A stretch of DNA of 64,000 bases from assembly GCA_041654095.1 (NCBI GenBank), contig JBAZED010000006.1, forward strand, positions 3,659-67,658, read 5' to 3'. Source of the stretch: UBA1424 sp041654095 (GTDB taxonomy: Bacteria > Bacillota_I > Bacilli_A > RFN20 > CAG-826). The position numbers and the translations under genes are program-made. Shown here one piece after another: positions 17,221-25,986 of this stretch; position 1 is the stretch's first letter; every line of letters starts with the position of its first letter. Under the pieces are notes generated by a model. That model did no database searches and was not told the DNA's origin. It worked only from the letters and a program-made list of their open reading frames with translations.

Positions 17221-19091
17221 TGGATTTTGACATTATCGTTGTCGGCGGCGGTCATGCCGGCGTCGAAGCCGCTCACGCTGCAGCCAAAATGGGCTGCAAA
17301 ACTTTATTGTGCACTTTAAATTTCAAATCGATATCCAGGATGTCGTGCAATCCCTCGATCGGCGGTTCCGCCAAAGGCATCGTCGTCCGAGAAATCGACG
17401 CCCTTGGAGGCTTGATGGGCATCTGCGCTGATCACGAATATTTGCAGCTTAAAATGCTCAATACTGGTAAAGGACCCGGCGTCCAATGCTTACGGACGCA
17501 AAGCGACCGGAATATCTATCCTGATTATATGCAGCAACTACTTCTCAAGACGGAAAACCTCACGATTAAAGAGGGCATGGTCGTCTCGCTCCTTCACGAT
17601 TTAGATCTAGTTTTTGGCGTGGTCATGAGCGATGGCGAGGAAATTCGTTCTAAGGCCGTTATCATCACCACCGGAACTTATATGGAAGCGCAGGTTTTAC
17701 GAGGCCACGAGAGGGCATCAAGCGGTCCGGATGGCGAAAAAGCTTCGCTTGGACTTTCAAAATCACTAGCCGCGATGGGCCTTGATATCTATCGTTTGAA
17801 AACCGGCACTCCACCGCGCATCCGCAAATCATCGATCGACTTTTCGAAGGCCAGCGTTCAGTACGGAACCGACGCCCGCCTCGCTTTTTCATATACGACC
17901 AAAACATATGTGCCATTTTCTGAACAGATGGTTTGCCATCTCATTTATACAACTCCCAGAACGCACGAAATCGTCAAAGCTAACCTCCAAAAGTCAGCCC
18001 AGTTTAATGGGGAGATCAAGGGAGTTGGGCCGCGCTACTGTCCTTCGATTGAAGGGAAGATCACGACTTTTTATGACAAAGCCCGCCATCAGCTCTTTCT
18101 AGAGCCCGAGACGAAGGATGGCGATTCGATTTACATTCAAGGTTTTGCGACTTCGATGCCCCGCGATGTCCAGGAGCCGATGGTCCATTCGCTCCCGGGT
18201 TTTGAAAAGGCCGAAATTCTCAAGTACGGTTATGCCATCGAATACGATGCCGTGGTTCCGACCCAGTTTGATTCGACATTGAGAGTTAAAAAATATCAAG
18301 GATTGTACGGAGCCGGACAAATATGCGGGACCTCGGGTTATGAAGAAGCCGCCGGCTTAGGTCTGATGGCCGGTATCAATGCCGTTTTATCAATCCGCGG
18401 ACTAAGTCCGTTTATCCTTAAGAGAAATGAAAGTTACATCGCTGTTATGATCGATGACTTGGTGACAAAAGGCGCGGCTGAGCCTTATCGCCTCTTATCT
18501 TCGCGGGCCGAATATCGCCTGCTCTTAAGGCACGATAATGCCGATTTAAGACTTACGGAATACGGTCATACTCTGGGACTTATTTCTGAGGAACGCTATC
18601 GAGAATTCATCGATAAAAACGGCAAGCTATCAAAGGTTCTCGCAATTCTTAAATCAACCTATTTGGGTTCAAATAAAAAAGTTAATTCGTATTTGGTCGA
18701 ACGCGGAGCAACACCTCTTAAAGGCGGAACACTAGCCTTCGATTTACTCAAGCGCCCCGACCTTAATTACCATCATCTCAGCGATTTGATTCCCGAACTG
18801 CGAAATCTCGTTTTGGATGAAACGGGTGTTATGCAACTAGAAATCATGGTTAAATATGAAGGATATATCGCCAAGCAGGAAAAAGAAGCAAAGTCTTTTT
18901 CGAAGTTCGAGAGTTTGATGCTGCCCGACGATCTTGATTATCTGCGCATCGACGGCCTCGCTCTTGAAGCCCGCCAGCAACTGCACAAAGTCCACCCTCT
19001 GACGATTGGCCAAGCTAGCCGCGTCGGCGGTGTCAATCCCAGCGATATCGCCGTTTTAATCTTAACATTAAAGCGCAGAGGGTTAATATGA
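17220..19091 (+). CDS. mnmG: tRNA uridine-34 5-carboxymethylaminomethyl synthesis enzyme MnmG
   Basis: A 623-residue FAD enzyme that, with MnmE, modifies wobble U34 of tRNAs. The FAD-binding start VVGGGHAGVEAAHAAAKMG, the family text SCNPSIGGSAKG, and SSRAEYRLLLRHDNADLRL are all present at the usual spacing and length. The start is GTG at 17220, sharing a base with the sufB stop. mnmE, its usual neighbour and partner, is not in this window; the SUF operon occupies that side. rsmG follows with a 4-base overlap, as in most Firmicutes. Confidence 0.96.
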   Translation: MDFDIIVVGGGHAGVEAAHAAAKMGCKTLLCTLNFKSISRMSCNPSIGGSAKGIVVREIDALGGLMGICADHEYLQLKMLNTGKGPGVQCLRTQSDRNIYPDYMQQLLLKTENLTIKEGMVVSLLHDLDLVFGVVMSDGEEIRSKAVIITTGTYMEAQVLRGHERASSGPDGEKASLGLSKSLAAMGLDIYRLKTGTPPRIRKSSIDFSKASVQYGTDARLAFSYTTKTYVPFSEQMVCHLIYTTPRTHEIVKANLQKSAQFNGEIKGVGPRYCPSIEGKITTFYDKARHQLFLEPETKDGDSIYIQGFATSMPRDVQEPMVHSLPGFEKAEILKYGYAIEYDAVVPTQFDSTLRVKKYQGLYGAGQICGTSGYEEAAGLGLMAGINAVLSIRGLSPFILKRNESYIAVMIDDLVTKGAAEPYRLLSSRAEYRLLLRHDNADLRLTEYGHTLGLISEERYREFIDKNGKLSKVLAILKSTYLGSNKKVNSYLVERGATPLKGGTLAFDLLKRPDLNYHHLSDLIPELRNLVLDETGVMQLEIMVKYEGYIAKQEKEAKSFSKFESLMLPDDLDYLRIDGLALEARQQLHKVHPLTIGQASRVGGVNPSDIAVLILTLKRRGLI

Positions 19092-19792
19092 CATTCCAAG
19101 AGTTTGACACCTATCTAAAAGAAAGTCTTGAGATTGGACTCAGCGAGGTGCAAAAAGAGCAATTTCAAACATACCTCTCCATGCTTCAAGAGTGGAATCG
19201 GCTTTTTAATCTGACAGCCGTCACCGACGAAGTTCAAATCATCGAAAAGCATTTTCTTGATTCGCTGCTCCCCCTCAAATACATATCAATTCAAGGTAGG
19301 CGTTTACTGGATATCGGTTCGGGAGCGGGTTTTCCGGGTATTGTTTGGGCTATCGTCAATCCTTGCTCGATGATCACGCTGCTTGAGCCCAACAATAAAA
19401 AAGCGCGCTTTCTCCACGCCGTCGTCGAACGAATTAAACTCAACAACGTCACAGTCGTTGTCGGACGAGCTGAGGCGCAGTTGGCGTGGCGCGATAAATT
19501 CGATATCGCCGTCGCCCGAGCCGTCAAATCGCTAAGCATCATTTTGGAACTTGCCATCCCTCTTTTGAAAGTTGAAGGCTGTTTTATCGCGATGAAATCA
19601 CAAGGTGTCGATCAAGAGATTGCCTCTGCTAAAAAGGCTTTCGCGTTGCTCAATTGTCAAGTTCAGGAAAGACACCTAGACGTTTTGCCGAGTGATAAAG
19701 ATGTGCGTATCAATCTTTTTATCGTTAAAAGCGATAATACCCCAAATCGCTATCCTCGTCCTTACAACTTGATCAGCGCTAAACCGCTATAA
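19088..19792 (+). CDS. rsmG: 16S rRNA G527 N7-methyltransferase RsmG
   Basis: A 234-residue SAM-dependent methyltransferase. The N-terminal helix LSMLQEWNRLFNLTAV, the SAM motif LLDIGSGAGFPGIVWAI and the later VARAVKSL are characteristic. ATG overlaps the mnmG stop by 4 bases. A TATAAT hexamer spans its stop codon (19788-19793) and may belong to the soj promoter. Confidence 0.95.
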   Translation: MTFQEFDTYLKESLEIGLSEVQKEQFQTYLSMLQEWNRLFNLTAVTDEVQIIEKHFLDSLLPLKYISIQGRRLLDIGSGAGFPGIVWAIVNPCSMITLLEPNNKKARFLHAVVERIKLNNVTVVVGRAEAQLAWRDKFDIAVARAVKSLSIILELAIPLLKVEGCFIAMKSQGVDQEIASAKKAFALLNCQVQERHLDVLPSDKDVRINLFIVKSDNTPNRYPRPYNLISAKPL

Positions 19793-19832
19793 TTCTTTGC
19801 CCTATTTCTCAACTAATGTAAACTTATTAATC

Positions 19833-20606
19833 ATGGTGCGTATCATCGGTATAGCTAATCAAAAAGGCGGGGTCGGGAAGACGGCCACGGCCATCAATCT
19901 CTCGAGCGCTTTAGCTCATTTCAAAAAGCGCATTTTGCTCATTGATTTAGATCCTCAGAGCGACGCGACGCGAGGATTAGGATTTGACCCAACCCTTTTA
20001 AGCCGCAGCATCTATGATGTTTTAGCGAATAACTACGACATCAATAAGGCCATAAAAAGAACGTCGCTCAAATCTTTTGATTTACTTCCGAGCAGTCTAA
20101 AGCTCGCCTCTTTGGATTCGTTTTTAACGGATAAAGTCGAAGACAAAACCTTAGTGCTTTGCGAATCGTTAAAAAACCTTAAGAAGGAATATGACTACAT
20201 CATCATCGATTGCCCACCTTCACTCGGGGTTCTAAATATGAATTCGATGACCGTCGCCGATGGAATTCTCATCCCAGTTCAGTGCGAGTATTTTGCTCTT
20301 GAAGCGGTGGCCACGACGCTGGCAGCGATCTCCAAGATTCAGCGCTCGTCAAATCCAAAACTCGAGATTGAAGGATTCTTATTGACGATGTATGATCCTC
20401 GAACGCGACTCGGAACCGAAATAACGACGCAGATCAGAGGTTTGTTTAAAGAAAACACTTTTTTATCGACGATTCCACGCAACATTTCAATTCCGGAATC
20501 ATCGGCGAAAGGTGTGCCTGTCACCCTCTATCGACCGAGTTCGTCCGGCAGCTTGGCCTATTTTTCTTTAGCTCGCGAAGTGATGGACAATCACGAATCT
20601 CGCTAA
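19833..20606 (+). CDS. soj: chromosome-partitioning ATPase Soj/ParA
   Basis: A 257-residue ParA-type ATPase with the deviant Walker A NQKGGVGKTATAINLS at residue about 9, DLDPQSDAT, and Walker B IIIDCPPSLG. By family it binds DNA with ATP and works with ParB/Spo0J in origin segregation. The start at 19833 has no Shine-Dalgarno sequence; an upstream TTG at 19797 is in frame but poorly placed. TAAACT at 19819-19824, 8 bases before ATG, could give a leaderless transcript. No parB/spo0J gene follows, which is unusual; a small PucR-type regulator does. Confidence 0.88.
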   Translation: MVRIIGIANQKGGVGKTATAINLSSALAHFKKRILLIDLDPQSDATRGLGFDPTLLSRSIYDVLANNYDINKAIKRTSLKSFDLLPSSLKLASLDSFLTDKVEDKTLVLCESLKNLKKEYDYIIIDCPPSLGVLNMNSMTVADGILIPVQCEYFALEAVATTLAAISKIQRSSNPKLEIEGFLLTMYDPRTRLGTEITTQIRGLFKENTFLSTIPRNISIPESSAKGVPVTLYRPSSSGSLAYFSLAREVMDNHESR

Positions 20607-20620
20607 ATGTCGTTTACTGT

Positions 20621-20637
20621 TTGTGCATTATGCACAA
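20621..20637. promoter_or_regulatory. 17-bp perfect palindrome on the start codon of the PucR-type gene
   Basis: TTGTGCAT-T-ATGCACAA is a perfect inverted repeat with one central base. The ATG of the downstream gene (20630) is the first triplet of the right arm. A repressor bound here, or an RNA hairpin, would block the start. A related interrupted repeat, GTGCA-N5-TGCAC, is at 21228-21242 just after the gene. Confidence 0.6.
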
Positions 20638-21226
20638 TAATATATTTGTGGTTAAGTACTATTTTTTCGCATCGCAAAAAGATATTAGCATCGAGCGTTT
20701 TAATGATGCACTTCACAGCGCATATAAAAATATTTTCGCAATCAATTTTTTTGATGCCAAAAGCGGGTATATGCTCTCCGATGAATACTTTTACGATTCG
20801 TTAGAAACACTGATTCCGGTCATCATGAGCGATACCGATAATACTTATACAATCGTAATGTGCAATGACGATAATCAAATAGGTCGTTTGGCTCTTAAAA
20901 AAGCCAGTCATGGCCGAAGTCTATACCTCACCGATTTAGCAGATTTAATTTTAGATCTCGCTCTGGAAGGAGATTACGAATTGGTACACCTCGCCAAAAA
21001 GCAATATGCGACGGTCCCTCGCCAGCTGATGGTCACGGCCGAAACTTTTGTTTCGTGCGGGCTTAACGCTTCGCTCGCCGCCAAAAAGCTCTATGTGCAT
21101 CGCAACACTTTTTCTTATCGACTCAATCAATTTATCGAAGCGACAAACCTCGATATCCGCGACTACCATAACGCGCAGTTTTTTAACATTATCAATAAGT
21201 TGATAGGCAAGATTCAAGTTGGCTAG
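20630..21226 (+). CDS. small PucR-type HTH regulator
   Basis: A 198-residue protein whose last 60 residues form the PucR/CdaR C-terminal helix-turn-helix: AETFVSCGLNASLAAKKLYV, then HRNTFSYRLNQFIEATNLDI and a closing helix DYHNAQFFNIINK. The N-terminal part (1-110) matches no domain I can name and lacks the usual GGDEF-like PucR core, so its ligand is unknown. No Shine-Dalgarno sequence precedes ATG 20630, and the start lies within a 17-bp palindrome, suggesting autoregulation. The gene ends just before a strong terminator and sits between soj and the V-ATPase operon, which it might control; that is inference. Confidence 0.7.
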   Translation: MHNNIFVVKYYFFASQKDISIERFNDALHSAYKNIFAINFFDAKSGYMLSDEYFYDSLETLIPVIMSDTDNTYTIVMCNDDNQIGRLALKKASHGRSLYLTDLADLILDLALEGDYELVHLAKKQYATVPRQLMVTAETFVSCGLNASLAAKKLYVHRNTFSYRLNQFIEATNLDIRDYHNAQFFNIINKLIGKIQVG

Positions 21227-21227
21227 G

Positions 21228-21242
21228 TGCACCATCTGCACT
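21228..21242. repeat. short inverted repeat GTGCA-N5-TGCAC
   Basis: A 5-bp inverted repeat directly after the stop of the PucR-type gene. It shares the GTGCA/TGCAC half-site with the palindrome at 20621-20637 and may be a second binding site, or chance. Confidence 0.35.
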
Positions 21243-21248
21243 TACGCG

Positions 21249-21278
21249 AAAAGTCGCAAGGCAAGCGACTTTATTTTT
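21249..21278 (+). terminator. Rho-independent terminator after the PucR-type gene
   Basis: AAAGTCGC / GCGACTTT (21250-21257 and 21265-21272), 8-bp stem with a 7-base loop, followed by ATTTTTA. It separates the soj region from the V-ATPase operon. Confidence 0.85.
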
Positions 21279-21306
21279 ACCTTCGTGCTTTATTCTCGTA
21301 CTGATA

Positions 21307-21336
21307 TTGTGGATATATGCTTAGTATTATGATAAT
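21307..21336 (+). promoter_or_regulatory. probable promoter of the V-ATPase operon
   Basis: TTGTGG (21307-21312), 18-base spacer, GATAAT (21331-21336), about 44 bases before the GTG start of the first subunit gene and after a terminator. Confidence 0.5.
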
Positions 21337-21379
21337 ATACTAACTTGAAAAATTATTTATCGTAAGTGAGGGATGAATC

Positions 21380-21694
21380 GTGGAAGCAATGAAAAAAATT
21401 ATTGAAGCTGAACGCCAAGCGTCAAGTTTGGTAACTGAAGCCCGCGTTTATAAGACAATGCTTCTTAATCAGACCCGTAAAAAGGCAGAAGAACAAGCAC
21501 AATTTTTACTATCTGAGGCCGAGAGAATCAGCCGAACAAACGAAGAAGCCGCTGCCCAGGATATCAAAAAAATTGCGGATGGTTTTTCGTCGCAACTCAA
21601 AGCTCTCGAAGATGAAATGAAGAGAAAAGTGGCCGATAAGAAAATAGCCATGGTTAAAGATTTAATCACAGAGGTCAAGCACAGTGATCGTTAA
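21380..21694 (+). CDS. ntpF: V-type ATP synthase subunit G/H (coiled-coil stalk)
   Basis: A 104-residue all-helical protein, rich in Lys, Glu, Ala and Arg, matching the peripheral-stalk subunit (NtpF in Enterococcus hirae; AhaH/subunit H elsewhere) that pairs with subunit E. It is first in an operon with the E. hirae order F-I-K-E-C-G-A-B-D. The start is GTG at 21380 with GAGGGA just upstream; ATG at 21389 is an alternative. It overlaps ntpI by 11 bases. Confidence 0.8.
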   Translation: MEAMKKIIEAERQASSLVTEARVYKTMLLNQTRKKAEEQAQFLLSEAERISRTNEEAAAQDIKKIADGFSSQLKALEDEMKRKVADKKIAMVKDLITEVKHSDR

Positions 21695-23618
21695 AGTAAA
21701 AAAAGCGCGCATTTTTGTCCTTGAGGAACATCGCGACGAACTGATTAAGTCTCTTCAGAAAGCATCGCTTTTGATGATTATTCCAAATCATTCCGAAAAT
21801 GTCGATGTCACTTTTGAGATAGCGCTTCTGCAAAGAGCAAATAAAGCGTTGAGCGATATTGGGCGGTACGGCAAGAAGAAAAGCCTCTTTCAGTATCATG
21901 AAGTAACTTATGAACGCTTTATGATGGAAGATCATGCTCAAATTGCATTATTAGAACAAATAGAAAAAGATGTCGAGAGTCTGGCATCGGCCAAATCACA
22001 TATCAAAAAAACGGATGAATTACTAGATAAGTATCTACCTTTTAGGACGATTGATATGAAGGTTTCGAGCCTCAAGGCATCAAATTATGTTCGCTTTCAC
22101 GCCGGTCATGTCAGCGAAAGCAATTTGGAGATGATAAAGCACTATCTCGACAGCAAAGAAATTCCTTATCAAACCTTATCGGCCTCTGATTATGGTCCCG
22201 CGCTCTTCTTCGCTTCCTTTTTGGAAGAAGATAAAGCCATCGGTGAAGATATTGCAAAATACGCTTTTTCGGAAATTGACTTGCCGGAAATCGACCTTTC
22301 AATGAGCGAATATGTCGCGCAGCTAGAAAGCGACTTAGCAGCCAGCAAAAATGAAGTAATTGAGATGCAAACCAATCTCAAGGAATTGTCAAAAAGCAAA
22401 GACCAAATCGAACTTCTTTGCGATCGTTTGCAAGCTCAAATCGATCGCAAAAGCGTTGTTTTCGGCAAAACCGAACGCTCTTTTTATCTCGATGGATGGG
22501 TTCGCGAAGACCAGGTCGAGCAATTAGAGTCAACCATTTCTTCAACGACGAGTGAATACGATTTAGAACTCAGCGATCCGACAGATGCGGAGCTTCCTCC
22601 CACAGCTTTGAAAAATAACAAATTCATCGCGCATTTCGAATCGATTACCAATATGTTTTCAATTCCAAACCACTCCGAGATCGATCCCAATCCTTTTATG
22701 GCCGTGTGGTATTGGCTCATTTTTGGGATCATGATGGGCGATATCGGCTATGGAATGATCATGCTCATCCTCTTTGGTTTGGGAATCAAATTATTGAAGC
22801 CAAAAGGTACGCTTAAACAACTGATCAGCGTCTTTTTCTTCTCGGGCATCACATCGCTGATAGCCGGCGTCTTATTTGGCAGTTTCTTTGGCGCGGACTT
22901 CGACTTAGGGGCATTGATTGGCTCGCTTTTTGGCCTGCAGTGGACCTCAGTCCTTTTAAATCCGGTCGCGAATCCATTAGTGATGCTCGGCTTCTCCCTC
23001 ATCTTGGGTGTTTTGCACATCATAAATGGATTGGGCTTGAAGATAGCTTTGCTCATCAAAAGAAAAGATTATCTTGGCGCGATTGCCGATGGTCTAAGTT
23101 GGATTCTTGTTTTAGTCGGTCTTTTGTTTGTCGGAGCCCAAATGTTGATATGGACCTCGTTAATGTATCTAAACTATATTGGCTTGAGTCTTGCCGGAGC
23201 AGGTGCTCTCATCCTTCTCTCATTAGCGGGTCGCAAGAGCAAAAACATCTTCGGAAAGATTTTTGGTGGCTTAGGTGCCATTTATAAGTCGACTGGCTAT
23301 GTTAGCGACATCTTATCCTATTCTCGCATTTTAGCGCTCAGCCTTTCGACGGCAGTCATCGCGTGGACGATGAATTTGCTCGCGGGCATGCTTCAACAGA
23401 GCATTGTTGGTTTTATTTTCTCAATTCTCGTCTACCTGGTCGGTCATCTTTTCAATTTTGCGATGGGCATGCTTTCAGCATATGTCCACGATGGCCGCCT
23501 GCAATACATCGAATTTTTTGGCAAGTTTTATGAAGGCGGAGGTTATTTATTTGAACCATTTGCCATTCGCTTAAAACAGATTAATGAAATCTCGGATTTA
23601 CGAGAAGAAAGGAGATAG
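21684..23618 (+). CDS. ntpI: V-type ATP synthase subunit I (a-type stator)
   Basis: A 644-residue membrane subunit. Residues 1-330 form the cytoplasmic stalk-binding part with coiled coils (for example 210-260); the rest has seven to eight TM segments, starting around WYWLIFGIMMGDIGYGMIML and ending near HLFNFAMGMLSAYVHDGRLQ, the ion-path end of the family. It holds the ion half-channels against the K ring. The start is GTG at 21684, overlapping ntpF. Confidence 0.93.
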   Translation: MIVKVKKARIFVLEEHRDELIKSLQKASLLMIIPNHSENVDVTFEIALLQRANKALSDIGRYGKKKSLFQYHEVTYERFMMEDHAQIALLEQIEKDVESLASAKSHIKKTDELLDKYLPFRTIDMKVSSLKASNYVRFHAGHVSESNLEMIKHYLDSKEIPYQTLSASDYGPALFFASFLEEDKAIGEDIAKYAFSEIDLPEIDLSMSEYVAQLESDLAASKNEVIEMQTNLKELSKSKDQIELLCDRLQAQIDRKSVVFGKTERSFYLDGWVREDQVEQLESTISSTTSEYDLELSDPTDAELPPTALKNNKFIAHFESITNMFSIPNHSEIDPNPFMAVWYWLIFGIMMGDIGYGMIMLILFGLGIKLLKPKGTLKQLISVFFFSGITSLIAGVLFGSFFGADFDLGALIGSLFGLQWTSVLLNPVANPLVMLGFSLILGVLHIINGLGLKIALLIKRKDYLGAIADGLSWILVLVGLLFVGAQMLIWTSLMYLNYIGLSLAGAGALILLSLAGRKSKNIFGKIFGGLGAIYKSTGYVSDILSYSRILALSLSTAVIAWTMNLLAGMLQQSIVGFIFSILVYLVGHLFNFAMGMLSAYVHDGRLQYIEFFGKFYEGGGYLFEPFAIRLKQINEISDLREERR

Positions 23619-23622
23619 AATC

Positions 23623-24096
23623 ATGACTTATGGATTAGTTCTATCAATTATCGGAGCGGCTTTAGCCGCGGGATTGTCTGGCATCGGATCGGCAATCGGG
23701 GTGTCCATCGCCGGACGAGCCGGAAACGGCGTGCTCGCCGAAAAGCCCGACCTTTTTGGCCGCGTCCTCGTGTTGCAGGCTCTGCCGGGAACACAGGGTA
23801 TCTATGGCTTTCTTGTGGCAATCTTGATTTTGCAGAAAGTCGGCCTCCTCGGCGGAACCGCTGTTCCTCTTGATGATTGGCAAGGTTGGGCTTTGCTCGG
23901 CGCGGCCCTTCCGATCGCGATTGTCGGCTTGCTATCAGCCATCGCTCAAGGCAAAGTCGCTGCCACCTCGATTCTCATGACTGGAAAGAGACCGGAGATG
24001 ATGACGCGCGGCATGACGATGACGGCCTTGGTCGAAACTTACGCTATTTTAGCGCTTCTCGTCAGCATTTTAATGTATAGCGCCGTGGCTATTTAA
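23623..24096 (+). CDS. ntpK: V-type ATP synthase subunit K, Na+-type ring proteolipid
   Basis: A 157-residue doubled proteolipid with four TM helices in two hairpins. The ion-binding Glu is E138 in TALVETYAIL; the first hairpin has no carboxylate. The residues that bind Na+ in E. hirae NtpK (Leu61, Thr64, Gln65, Gln110, Glu139) all have counterparts: L54, T57 and Q58 in ALPGTQGIYG, Q109 in IAQGKVAA, and E138. This supports a Na+-translocating enzyme. The start at 23623 follows AAGGAG at 23609-23614; an upstream in-frame ATG is inside ntpI. Confidence 0.95.
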   Translation: MTYGLVLSIIGAALAAGLSGIGSAIGVSIAGRAGNGVLAEKPDLFGRVLVLQALPGTQGIYGFLVAILILQKVGLLGGTAVPLDDWQGWALLGAALPIAIVGLLSAIAQGKVAATSILMTGKRPEMMTRGMTMTALVETYAILALLVSILMYSAVAI

Positions 24097-24106
24097 GGGG
24101 CCGAAC

Positions 24107-24724
24107 ATGACTCTTTACGAAAAAATCGCCAAAAAAGGCCAACTTGAAAGCGACGCGATCAGGAAAGAAGCCGAAATTGAAGCGAAGGCCCTCGAACACA
24201 AAATCGTGGCCGAAGCTGAAAGAGAAGCTGCGCTAATCATCGCTAAAGCCGAAGACGCCAAGCATAGCGCCATCGCCCAAGCGCAAGCTCTCGGCGAGCT
24301 CGAAAAAAGGCAGTCGTTTTCAGCTTTAAAAAGTAGCGTTATCGACGAAGTGTTTACAAATGTTTCTGAGCATTTTAAAACTTTGGAAGGTGAGGACTTG
24401 CAATCCTTTGTCGCCTCGCAGATCAAACGCGAAAAGATTGATGGTGATGAAACGATGCGCGTCAACCATCGCGATTACGAAAAGTATCGTCAAGCACTTT
24501 CATCTTCTAAGGAAGGTAAACTCATCGAGCTTGATCATTTGAACAAGCTGCTCGGCAAAGGTTATGCTTTGAAATTGGAGAACGTGCCGTCCATGGAAGA
24601 AGATGGTTTTTTGCTCATCGGTGCGACGTACGATTTGAATTTCAGTGTCAAACCGCTGTTGGATCGGATGCGCAAAGCCAATGAAAAAACCCTTTTCGAT
24701 AGACTGTTTAGGAACGAAGAATAA
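24107..24724 (+). CDS. ntpE: V-type ATP synthase subunit E
   Basis: A 205-residue peripheral-stalk subunit. Residues 1-90 are a long Ala/Glu/Lys helix that would coil with the G/H subunit, and the C-terminal globular part contains the pattern GFLLIGATYDLNFSVKPLLDRM near the end, typical for subunit E. It starts with ATG 10 bases after ntpK and shares bases TAATG with the start of ntpC. Confidence 0.9.
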   Translation: MTLYEKIAKKGQLESDAIRKEAEIEAKALEHKIVAEAEREAALIIAKAEDAKHSAIAQAQALGELEKRQSFSALKSSVIDEVFTNVSEHFKTLEGEDLQSFVASQIKREKIDGDETMRVNHRDYEKYRQALSSSKEGKLIELDHLNKLLGKGYALKLENVPSMEEDGFLLIGATYDLNFSVKPLLDRMRKANEKTLFDRLFRNEE

Positions 24725-25665
24725 TGATGAATGACTACACTTTCGCCAGCGCGCTTCTAGCGACAAAGTCCGCTGATCTGCTGACCAAAAACCAATTTGG
24801 GGATTTGAGGCAGGCAGATGACGCCGGATTCGTTTTAAAGTTGCACGCCCTCGGGTACGGGCTGGACAACAAAAATCACACCGTTTCCGAAATTGTCGAA
24901 AGTGAAGTCATTAAACTGAAAGAAGAACTTCGCGAAATTACTCCGCATGATGATTTATCGCTTTTCTTCTTTGCCAAATACGATTTGACGAATATTCGTT
25001 CGTTCTATAAGAAGAAACTCTTTAATATCGAATTCAGCCCAATTGAAGAAGCGGGTCATCTGAGCGAGAAAGAGTTAACTTTGGCAATCCTAAAAAATGA
25101 ATATTCCACCGTCGATGACCTATATAAAAATCTGTTCTTCAGGATTTCTGAGCAACAATTTCAAAATGTCAACGCGCTCGTCCACTCCCTGCAGCAAACA
25201 TTTCAGGATTTGCTGTTTGAAGCCGTCCTCGCTCGCAAGGATGAAGCCTTGAAAACCTATTTTGTCATTTCCACAGACATCAATAATCTTTTAACTCTTT
25301 TAAGAGTTAGACGTTTGGAATTAAACGCTGAATATCTCCGCAGCAATCTATTGGGACATGGAAGCATCGATATCGAAGAAATAACCGCGCTTCTCCCCCT
25401 TCAAAAACGCGACATCGCCGAACGCTACTCTCTCTTGTTCATGTCTCGTTTTGTTGAACCTCTCGAACGTTTCTTCAGCGAAGGCGATTTCGCCGCTTTG
25501 GAACACTCATTGCTCAAAGTCTTGCTCGAGGAACTCAACTCTCTTCAAATTGACATCCGTTCATCTTCGGCGATTATCGCTTATGTGATTCGCAAGCAGA
25601 TTGAAATCATCGATATACACCGGCTTTTTCTGAGCCGCGAAGCGCCGCTGATGGTGGAGGCCTAG
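24724..25665 (+). CDS. ntpC: V-type ATP synthase subunit C (d-type)
   Basis: A 313-residue, nearly all-helical protein matching the NtpC/subunit d funnel that joins the central stalk to the membrane ring. Only general features are visible: regular amphipathic helices, FFAKYDLTNIRSFYKKKL near residue 80, and operon position between E and F. It overlaps ntpE by one base and abuts the next gene with no gap. Confidence 0.88.
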   Translation: MMNDYTFASALLATKSADLLTKNQFGDLRQADDAGFVLKLHALGYGLDNKNHTVSEIVESEVIKLKEELREITPHDDLSLFFFAKYDLTNIRSFYKKKLFNIEFSPIEEAGHLSEKELTLAILKNEYSTVDDLYKNLFFRISEQQFQNVNALVHSLQQTFQDLLFEAVLARKDEALKTYFVISTDINNLLTLLRVRRLELNAEYLRSNLLGHGSIDIEEITALLPLQKRDIAERYSLLFMSRFVEPLERFFSEGDFAALEHSLLKVLLEELNSLQIDIRSSSAIIAYVIRKQIEIIDIHRLFLSREAPLMVEA

Positions 25666-25974
25666 ATGGACAAGAAAGTCGTGGCAATTGCCAAAACGGA
25701 AAATGTCCTGCTATTTCGAAGCCTGGGATTTGAAACATTCATCATAAATGATGAAGCAAAAATGAAGGATACACTTGAGAACATATCTTCCACGGCTCAG
25801 ATTATCGTGATCGATGAAGGGCTGCAGAGCTTGGTGGGTGATTATCGAAATCACTTCAGTGAAAAAGCCTTCCCCATCCTCATCGCTCTGCCGATCGACG
25901 GCCTTGCGAGCGGACAGGGTTTGGAAAAATTGCGCTCTGATGTCGAAAAAGCCGTTGGACTTAAGCTGTTCTAG
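25666..25974 (+). CDS. ntpG: V-type ATP synthase subunit F
   Basis: A 102-residue protein with the small alpha/beta fold of central-stalk subunit F (called NtpG in E. hirae). Typical text is the start VVAIAKTENVLLFRSLGFET and the Ile-rich strand IIVIDEGL with the FPILIALP segment. It binds the DF shaft. ATG directly follows the ntpC stop with GGAGG at the end of ntpC. Confidence 0.9.
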   Translation: MDKKVVAIAKTENVLLFRSLGFETFIINDEAKMKDTLENISSTAQIIVIDEGLQSLVGDYRNHFSEKAFPILIALPIDGLASGQGLEKLRSDVEKAVGLKLF

Positions 25975-25986
25975 AAAGGAAGCTAT

